Assembly (NCBI GenBank): GCA_046757645.1
Contig: JBHHYS010000046.1
Coordinates: forward strand, 1 to 18,953
DNA from: JBHHYS01 sp046757645
GTDB lineage: Bacteria > Acidobacteriota > Terriglobia > Acidiferrales > 2-02-FULL-67-57
Direction of reading: 5' to 3'
Length of the DNA: 18,953 nucleotides
Shown here: piece by piece, positions 13,599-18,953 of the stretch
How the letters are laid out: each line of letters opens with the position of its first letter
How positions within the stretch are numbered: the stretch's first letter is position 1
Translations under genes and position numbers: made by a program
The notes under the pieces: generated by a model
Seen by the model: only the letters and a program-made list of their open reading frames with translations
Databases searched by the model: none
What the model was told of the DNA's origin: nothing

Positions 13599-15934
13599 CC
13601 CCCGCCAGCGCTTACCGCGTTCATGCGCGCCGAGAGTTCTCGCTGCAGGGCGCGCGCCAGTTCCCGGCAGGATTCTCGGGAGTCCAGGCGCCAGGGATCG
13701 GAGGGCTGCGCGGGGCAGTGGTTGAGCGCCGCCTCCAGCCCTTCCAGATCGCGTTGCAGGCGGCGGGCGTGGCGCTGCAATTCCACCCGGAGTTTTTCTT
13801 CGCTGCGCGCTACCTGCGTCACCTCCAGCAACAGCGCCAGGTGAGCTTCGAGTTCCGCGGACGAAGCGGTGCGGCGCTGGCAGGCTGCCCGCCGGGCGCG
13901 CGCCAACTGCTTGTGGCTCGCTTCGAAAAACTCGCGCACCACCTTGATGCGTTGCTTTTCTTCCTTGCGGCGCGCCCGCTCGAGCCGGCCGCGTGACTTC
14001 CGCTCCACCTTGGCCACCCGCCGTTCAAAGGCAGCGGTTTCCCCTTCCGGCACCGCCTGCTTCCAGGCGCGGCGGGTTAGCGCCAGGGTGGCCTCCAATT
14101 CGGGTAGTGTCCGCCCGGGAGGCAGGCGCAGTCGTTGGCGATAGAGTTTGGCGTAAAGCTCGCCGAGCAGCTCTTCCCGTGCGGCGCTCGGGGGTGCCTG
14201 AGTGTCGAGGAAGTAGCGCAGTGGGCGCTCGAGCAAGTTCAGAGAGCCCAACTGATCCCCGGGCTGGGAGACGTAATCTTCCAGGCTCAACTGGTGATGC
14301 CAGGCGCGCAGGTGTCGCGCCAGTTCCTGGCGACGCCCGGCCGGGGAGAGCTTCTCGGGCACACCCAGGCGGTCCATCATTTTTTCCCGCACCCGGTTCA
14401 CCCGGCGGCATACGGCCCGGGCGTCAAATGCCCGGAGGCTCTCGTACTGGATGTGGGCCAGCCGCTCCTCCACCCCGGCGGGCTTGATCAGCGGGTTCAG
14501 CACTCGCTGGTCAGCGCGCTGCAGCAGCAGGGAGCGCCACTCGGGGTCAAAGTAGAGGTCGGCCTCCAGCGCCAGCCGCAGTTCCTCTATGCCCAGCCGC
14601 GAGCTCTTGTCCACCAGCAGGGTGTAGCCCTTCTTGTTGGCCGCCCAGGCCACCACCCGGTAGGAAATGCGTTCGACCGAGAGCCAGCCGGTGCTGGCGC
14701 CCAGCCACTGCTTGAGCAGCACCATCGACTGCTGGGTACTCTCGCGGGCGCGGGGGTTGCGGGGCGCAAAAAAGTCGATGGCGATGATGGGGCGCAGAGC
14801 CAGGTTGGTCTGGAAGGTGTAGATGGCTAGCGGGATCAACTCGTCCGGGTGGGTGCGCGCCAGCCGTTGCACCTTGGGGTGCACATGCGGGTTGTAAGGC
14901 AAGTCGAACGGGTTGGCCACACCCCACCAGCCCGGGTCAGGCACGGCTTCCAGGCGGGGGTCGTAGTAGAGCACGCCGCCCATGGGGAAGGCGGCGCCAT
15001 TCTGGGTGTAGCGGTAGACCGGTTCGTAGCGGAGGTGATGTTCGTTGGCGGCGCTTTGCAGCCAAGAGGAGGTTTTGCCAAGCCGGTGGCGAACCACGCT
15101 CTCGTAGTTGGAGACAACTTCAAGGGCATCGGCACGGTCCAGCCAGCGGCCGAAGAAGGAGCGGTTGCGCAGGAGGTGAAAGCGCAGGTCGTTGATGGTG
15201 GCCAGCCACCCGGGGTCGGTTTCGCTCTCGCCGGTGAATGCCAGGTCGAGCAACCACTGCAGAGCGAGGTAAGTACGCTGGAAGTTGCGCTCCTGGCGGT
15301 CCTGGCGGCGCACCAGGTAGCTGCGGAAAATGACCTCCACCGGGTTCACCACATTCGCCCAGCTCATCCCTCGGCGCAGCCCGTTCCAAAGGCCTCGGCT
15401 GCGGGGGAATCGACCCAGGTTTGTCAGGTCGATGACGGGATCGGGGGTCTTCAAGGAGGCGCGCTCCGGTGTCCGTTGGAGCACCGCGAGCTGCTCCTCC
15501 AAGTGCTCGAGCTTGGCGGCGGAGGCCCGGGGCGCTCCTACGGGAAGCGGTAACAGGGCGCGCAGGGTGCGGCGCCAGCCAGCCGGGGAGGGTCCGAAGG
15601 TCCACAGCGCTACCCACTGCCCGGTTTCGTCCCCGCCCAGGGTGCGGTCGAAGGCCAGGCTAGCCAGGGGATGGAAGTAGGGGGTTCCGTCGCGGTCGCC
15701 TTCCGTGCCTACCGTCAACAACAGCACATCCGGGGAGCCGCTCCCTTGGGGGCCGCACCGGCAGAGTTCGCGGCGGAGCACTACGCGGACGTTATCGGCG
15801 GTGAGAATGCGGCCGACAACGGGTTGAGCTGAAGCCTCAAGGCCGTGGGCTACAGCGGGCAGAGAAAGGACGAGGAGGACACCGGAAGCTGCTAGGAGCC
15901 GCCCCGCGCGACGCGTCGCCTGTGCTGTGCCCAT
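13595..15934 (-). CDS. Large exported protein of unknown family
   Basis: I do not recognise this 779-residue protein. It has a signal peptide (MGTAQATRRAGRLLAASGVLLVLSLPAVAHG) from ATG 15934; an in-frame TTG at 15991 overlaps the nucleotidyltransferase stop but would displace the signal. The mature N-terminus contains CRCG and an Asp/Gly-rich segment (TVGTEGDRDGTPYFHP). The middle has several Trp/Tyr-rich blocks (WGVANPFDLPYNPHVHPKVQR; IIAIDFFAPRNPRARE). The last ~200 residues are highly charged, Arg/Glu/Lys-rich and mostly helical, likely coiled coil. No catalytic motif is evident. It lies directly upstream of the phosphodiesterase gene, separated by the conserved 88-bp element, so the two probably act in the same periplasmic process. 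Confidence 0.75.
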   Translation of the reverse strand: MGTAQATRRAGRLLAASGVLLVLSLPAVAHGLEASAQPVVGRILTADNVRVVLRRELCRCGPQGSGSPDVLLLTVGTEGDRDGTPYFHPLASLAFDRTLGGDETGQWVALWTFGPSPAGWRRTLRALLPLPVGAPRASAAKLEHLEEQLAVLQRTPERASLKTPDPVIDLTNLGRFPRSRGLWNGLRRGMSWANVVNPVEVIFRSYLVRRQDRQERNFQRTYLALQWLLDLAFTGESETDPGWLATINDLRFHLLRNRSFFGRWLDRADALEVVSNYESVVRHRLGKTSSWLQSAANEHHLRYEPVYRYTQNGAAFPMGGVLYYDPRLEAVPDPGWWGVANPFDLPYNPHVHPKVQRLARTHPDELIPLAIYTFQTNLALRPIIAIDFFAPRNPRARESTQQSMVLLKQWLGASTGWLSVERISYRVVAWAANKKGYTLLVDKSSRLGIEELRLALEADLYFDPEWRSLLLQRADQRVLNPLIKPAGVEERLAHIQYESLRAFDARAVCRRVNRVREKMMDRLGVPEKLSPAGRRQELARHLRAWHHQLSLEDYVSQPGDQLGSLNLLERPLRYFLDTQAPPSAAREELLGELYAKLYRQRLRLPPGRTLPELEATLALTRRAWKQAVPEGETAAFERRVAKVERKSRGRLERARRKEEKQRIKVVREFFEASHKQLARARRAACQRRTASSAELEAHLALLLEVTQVARSEEKLRVELQRHARRLQRDLEGLEAALNHCPAQPSDPWRLDSRESCRELARALQRELSARMNAVSAGGG

Positions 15935-15987
15935 CCGTGGACCGTGGTCGTCGAGCTTGTCCCTACATACTCCTCTTATTAGTTGCT

Positions 15988-16767
15988 TCAAGTCGCGGAG
16001 GGGTTACCTGTGGAGATGGCATTCGAAACCGTCCCGGCCTCGGCTGGCGGGCGGCGGGCCTCAATGGCCGGCCAGATTTCCTCCCGCGCCCGCCGCAAGT
16101 CTTCCGCAAAGTCAATCTCGATCCAGGGCAGGCCGTCAATCGGAACGGCGTGCAGGGGGTGGTCGGCCCCGAGGGCGTCGAAGGCGTAGGGGCAGAACTG
16201 TTTTTCCCCGCCGGCGGCCAGGAGTCGCTCCATTGTCCGAAACAGCACGCGGGCGCCGGCGGGAGAGAATTTCAGCACACCCACATTTTCGGCATGAGCC
16301 CGGGGCGGCTCTAAGGTTTTGCCCATAGCCAGGACGCGGTCGCCGCCCAGCTCGACCTTCATCTCCTCCGGGTCGAAGCGCGCCCGGCGCTCGACCGCCA
16401 GCGCATCGGGGTAGGGGGAGTCCAGCACCCGGCGGAGGATTTCCGGGTCAAAGAGCACGTCGGCGTTGAGCAACAAGAAGCCTTGGCGGGCGTGCTCCCG
16501 GGCCAACCACAAGGAGTAGAGGCTGTTGGTGGCGGCATGGCGGGGGTTGGGGAGACAGGTCGCCCGGCCATCGAGCCGGTTGGCCACCGCGTCGCCGCAG
16601 AACCCGACCACCACCACCACCCGTGCCACCCCGTAGGCGCGCAAGGCTTCCAACTGGTGTTCGAGCAAACTCAAGGGCCCCACGCGCAGCAGGCACTTGG
16701 GCCGCTCTTGGGTCAGAGCACCGAGGCGGCGGCCGCGCCCCGCGGCCAGGATGATAGCCGTCCGCAT
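15988..16767 (-). CDS. MobA/LicC-like nucleotidyltransferase (probable CTP:alcohol-phosphate cytidylyltransferase)
   Basis: The 259-residue protein opens with the intact nucleotide-binding loop RTAIILAAGRGRRLG and K24 in ERPKCLL, then VVVVVGFCGDAV, the NPRHAATNSLYSLWLA block, LLLNADVLFDPE with the metal-binding Asp, and a C-terminal GLPWIEIDFAEDLRRA. The N-x-x-x-x-x-N-S-L-Y-S motif and IEID ending resemble LicC phosphocholine cytidylyltransferases and CTP:inositol-1-phosphate cytidylyltransferases. It would make an NDP- or CDP-linked alcohol in the cytoplasm. The ATG at 16767 overlaps the upstream stop as TGATG, so translation is coupled; an in-frame TTG six codons earlier is disfavoured. A CDP-alcohol user is encoded in the same cluster, supporting but not proving CTP as substrate. 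Confidence 0.82.
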   Translation of the reverse strand: MRTAIILAAGRGRRLGALTQERPKCLLRVGPLSLLEHQLEALRAYGVARVVVVVGFCGDAVANRLDGRATCLPNPRHAATNSLYSLWLAREHARQGFLLLNADVLFDPEILRRVLDSPYPDALAVERRARFDPEEMKVELGGDRVLAMGKTLEPPRAHAENVGVLKFSPAGARVLFRTMERLLAAGGEKQFCPYAFDALGADHPLHAVPIDGLPWIEIDFAEDLRRAREEIWPAIEARRPPAEAGTVSNAISTGNPSAT

Positions 16768-17588
16768 CAACCGATTCTGGCGCAACCCTCCGATGGGCGC
16801 AAGAAAAACTTTTGCGGTTGCTTGGCGGTGACAGCGGCGGCGGGATTGAGGCGCACGCGGTAGTCGTTGTTTTCGATGTTGACCCAGGAGGTGCCGAAGA
16901 GAAACACTTCGACGACGACTTCCGTGCGCTGCGGCAACCAGAAGGGCCCGACTTTCTTGTAGGTGCGCACGAAATCAATCTTCCGCGTCCAGAAGGAGGG
17001 GCGTTTCGCCGGCTGGCCTTCGGCCCGCACCAGGGCGAAATCCTCGGCATCGACCCAGATGCGTCCGGTGAACAAGAAGGTGTCCTTCCGCCGGGGGACG
17101 ACCTTGAGCCGGTAGGCGGGCCGGCCCAGGATGGTTTCTGTCCCGGCCAACTGGAACTCGTAGTTTTCGGCGGTCATAGCGCTGCGGCGTCTGTTTTCGG
17201 CTTGGAGCGATTTCCGCTCGCCCTCCATCATGCGGCCAAAGACGCGCCCGGCCAGGAAGCTCGAGCCCACCCGGCGGCGGATTTCAAAGCTCAGCTTGTC
17301 GGGGGCGCGGTAGCCGACCTCTACCTCCATCACTACTTCTTTTCCGTAGAGTTCATTCTTGAGGTCGTAGTGGCGGGCCACTTGATAGCTCGCTAAGAGT
17401 TGGTTGCGGCGGCGGTTGTGTTCGCTCAGGCGCTCGATGATGGCCGCGGCGCTCAAGTCGGCCGGGGGCGCAGGCTCGGAGCGGGCCGAGAGCCTTGCAT
17501 TGGGCAGCATCGCCGCCAGGAGCGTCCCCGCCAGGAGAAGTGCGGGAAGCTGCTGGCGGAGAAGGAGCCTACTCATTTGGACTTTCAT
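16767..17588 (-). CDS. Exported LolA-like / outer-membrane lipoprotein-sorting family protein
   Basis: The 273-residue protein has an N-terminal hydrophobic signal (RLLLRQQLPALLLAGTLLAAMLPNARLSA). It then shows an all-beta pattern typical of LolA-like periplasmic carriers: SYQVARHYDLKN, VVMEVEVGYRAPDKLSFEI, YRLKVVPRRKDTFLFTGRIWVDAEDFALVRAEG, IDFVRTYKKVGPFWLPQRTEV. The GRIWVDAED and FWLP elements are characteristic of the family, whose members are thought to bind lipid or lipoprotein in the periplasm. Three possible starts exist: ATG 17681, overlapping the receptor stop as TAATG, which would translate the conserved intergenic element; ATG 17588, chosen here; and ATG 17576. The gene is coupled to the downstream nucleotidyltransferase by TGATG. 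Confidence 0.75.
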   Translation of the reverse strand: MKVQMSRLLLRQQLPALLLAGTLLAAMLPNARLSARSEPAPPADLSAAAIIERLSEHNRRRNQLLASYQVARHYDLKNELYGKEVVMEVEVGYRAPDKLSFEIRRRVGSSFLAGRVFGRMMEGERKSLQAENRRRSAMTAENYEFQLAGTETILGRPAYRLKVVPRRKDTFLFTGRIWVDAEDFALVRAEGQPAKRPSFWTRKIDFVRTYKKVGPFWLPQRTEVVVEVFLFGTSWVNIENNDYRVRLNPAAAVTAKQPQKFFLRPSEGCARIG

Positions 17589-17684
17589 TGCTGCGATAGC
17601 CGATCCCGTCGGGGCTTCTTGTGGCTTGCCTGCCGCTCGGGCAGGCAGGGGTGGTTTCGGGCGAGTGCGCTGGAACGGCATTAG
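17579..17684 (-). repeat. Conserved intergenic element, copy 2 (stop codon to ATGAAAGT)
   Basis: This is the partner of 13511-13598: CTAATGCCGTTCC with the receptor TAA stop, a hairpin GCCTGCC/GGCAGGC (17628-17634 and 17640-17646, extendable by three pairs), AGAAGCCCC (17619-17611), ATCGGCT and ATGAAAGTC (17588). It is longer than copy 1 mainly through extra bases between the stop region and the hairpin. In this copy the frame from ATG 17681 stays open into the downstream gene; in copy 1 the equivalent frame closes. Confidence 0.7.
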
Positions 17685-18953
17685 AAGTCAATCCCAAACT
17701 TGCCGCGGAACAGGCGCCCGCGGGCGTTGAACAGACCCAGGGCGTTAAAGGCATCGAGGTTCTGCTGGACGTCGCGGGGGTTGAAGTGGTCGAGGATGTT
17801 GAACACCTTGAAGCCCACCCGAATGGTGCGCACCTTGCCGAAGGCCTTGACCCGGAAGTCTTTGTAGACTTGGGAGTCGAAGGAGGCGAAGGTGGGGAAG
17901 CGGCCGCCCTGGTTGCGCGCCCCCACAAAGTTTTGGGTTTCGTCGAGCCGGGAGAAGGCGAAGCCGCTGCGCACGTCCAGCACCGGAACCCACCGCACCC
18001 CCCAGCGCAGCTCGACCTCCCCCCAAAGCAGCACCCGGTCGGGTACATCGAAGCGCAGGCGGGAGCGTTCGTTGGCTCGGATGATGGGGTTTTCGAAGCT
18101 GCCGAAAAATGCCTGGAAGTTGTTGAGGTCGCCCGCCGATTCCGAGTGCACGTAAGAGATGTTGAGGAAGCTGTCTTCCTGGAAACGATAGTTCGCCGTC
18201 AGCTGGAACTCCCGGTAGCGGCTGCGGCCCCGGGCCGCCAGCAGCAGGGTGGGCACTCCCGCCAAGGTGTCGAACGGCTCGACGACGTACTCGTCGCGGC
18301 CCTCTCGCTGCAAGTAACCGATGCGCAGCAGCAAGCCTGGAGTGAGCTCGCGGTCCACTTCCAGGTTGAAGGCCAGGCTGCGGGGGTTTTCGATGTCCGG
18401 GAGGCGATTGACAAAGCGCCGGGGACCATCGACCACCGTCACCCCATCGGGAGCAAAGCGCCTCACCACCCGCTGCTGCAACTGCGGGAAGGTGCCCACG
18501 TTGAGCGGCACCTTGTCATAGAACAGCCCCATGCCCCCGCGGAGCAAGGTGCGGTTGTCCGTGGTGAGCACGTAGGCGAAGGCGAAGCGCGGGGCGATGT
18601 TGTTCTCTTTCGCCAGGGTGTCGTAATCGTAGCGGGCGCCCAGCTCGAGGGTGAGACGCTGAGTCACGTCCCACTTGTCCTGCAGGAAGAGGCTGAAGTC
18701 GGTCTTGTCGCGGTCGAGCAAGGGGCTGCCGACGAACGCGATCCGTTCTGCCAGGCTGTTGTCGCCCCGGCGAACCTCCACCGGCTGGCTCAAGTGCAGG
18801 CCGCGGAAGGTATCGCGGGAGAAGTTGAAGCCGAGCTTCAACTGGTGTTGTCCGTGAGCCTGCTGGGGAGCGAAGCTGTAGACCTCAAGCCACTCGGTGC
18901 GGCGGCTGATGCGGTTCTGGGTGTTGAAGAAGCGGCCGAAGTTGCACTCCGGG
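17681..18953 (-). CDS. TonB-dependent outer-membrane receptor, C-terminal beta-barrel (5' end outside window)
   Basis: The frame is open to the right edge, so the N-terminus, including any carboxypeptidase-regulatory and plug domains, is missing; the TTG at 18841 is internal. The 423 visible codons show repeated amphipathic beta-strands typical of a 22-strand barrel: QHQLKLGFNFSRDTFRG, DFSLFLQDKWDVTQRLTLELGARYDYD, IAPRFAFAYVLTTDNRTLLRGGMGLFYD, NLEVDRELTPGLLLRIGYLQREGRDEY, and a final FRGKFGIDF ending in the aromatic residue recognised by the BAM complex. The FLQDKW...RLTLELGARYD segment is very characteristic of Acidobacteriota-type OMPs. Substrate uptake cannot be predicted. It is the most promoter-proximal visible gene of the envelope cluster. 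Confidence 0.9.
   Translation of the reverse strand, partial: PECNFGRFFNTQNRISRRTEWLEVYSFAPQQAHGQHQLKLGFNFSRDTFRGLHLSQPVEVRRGDNSLAERIAFVGSPLLDRDKTDFSLFLQDKWDVTQRLTLELGARYDYDTLAKENNIAPRFAFAYVLTTDNRTLLRGGMGLFYDKVPLNVGTFPQLQQRVVRRFAPDGVTVVDGPRRFVNRLPDIENPRSLAFNLEVDRELTPGLLLRIGYLQREGRDEYVVEPFDTLAGVPTLLLAARGRSRYREFQLTANYRFQEDSFLNISYVHSESAGDLNNFQAFFGSFENPIIRANERSRLRFDVPDRVLLWGEVELRWGVRWVPVLDVRSGFAFSRLDETQNFVGARNQGGRFPTFASFDSQVYKDFRVKAFGKVRTIRVGFKVFNILDHFNPRDVQQNLDAFNALGLFNARGRLFRGKFGIDF

Noticed and set aside
1..18953. CRISPR arrays, tRNA or rRNA genes
   Set aside because: No regularly spaced short direct repeats and no tRNA-like or rRNA-like sequence was recognised by eye on either strand; a tool search could still find a weak candidate.

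Overview
The window is about 19 kb of GC-rich bacterial DNA from a Gram-negative, diderm organism: it has a TonB-dependent receptor, a LolA-like periplasmic protein and several Sec signal peptides. Gene content (topA next to xerC, a Solibacter-style TonB receptor, a selenoprotein, many short palindromic repeats) fits Acidobacteriota best. That placement is inference, because no rRNA or other phylogenetic marker is present.

Layout. (1) Positions 1-645, plus strand: the zinc-ribbon C-terminus of DNA topoisomerase I. (2) Positions 839-2293, minus strand: a compact three-gene operon made of a small membrane protein, an AhpD-like protein whose resolving cysteine is encoded by an in-frame UGA followed by a SECIS-like hairpin, and an HXXEE-type membrane protein. 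(3) Positions 2480-3592, plus strand: a XerC/XerD tyrosine recombinase whose reading frame carries two in-frame palindromic insertions. (4) Positions 3772-6067: a 2.05-kb, visibly AT-richer island holding an AAA ATPase (DUF3696 type) and a PIN-like nuclease. It is bracketed by 123-bp direct repeats that are copies of the 3' end of the adjacent CDP-alcohol phosphatidyltransferase gene. (5) Positions 5962-18953, minus strand: a long run of co-oriented genes for the cell envelope. In transcription order these are a TonB-dependent receptor (cut by the right edge), a LolA-like exported protein, a CTP/NTP:alcohol-phosphate nucleotidyltransferase, a large exported protein of unknown family, an exported alkaline-phosphatase-superfamily phosphodiesterase, a GT4 glycosyltransferase, a SAM methyltransferase, a UPF0104/LPG-synthase-like membrane protein, and a fusion of a degenerate nucleotidyltransferase with a CDP-alcohol phosphatidyltransferase.

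How they may work together (inference): the stand-alone nucleotidyltransferase could make a CDP-activated polyol that the CDP-alcohol phosphatidyltransferase attaches to a lipid or second alcohol. The glycosyltransferase, methyltransferase and UPF0104 protein would modify or flip the product, and the exported proteins would handle or remodel it outside the inner membrane. The ATPase plus PIN pair looks like a horizontally acquired defence module.

Most worth a second look: the selenocysteine AhpD-like gene, which ordinary gene calling splits in two; the repeat-bounded ATPase-PIN island; a conserved roughly 90-100-bp element that occupies two different intergenic gaps from stop codon to start codon; and the palindromic insertions inside xerC.
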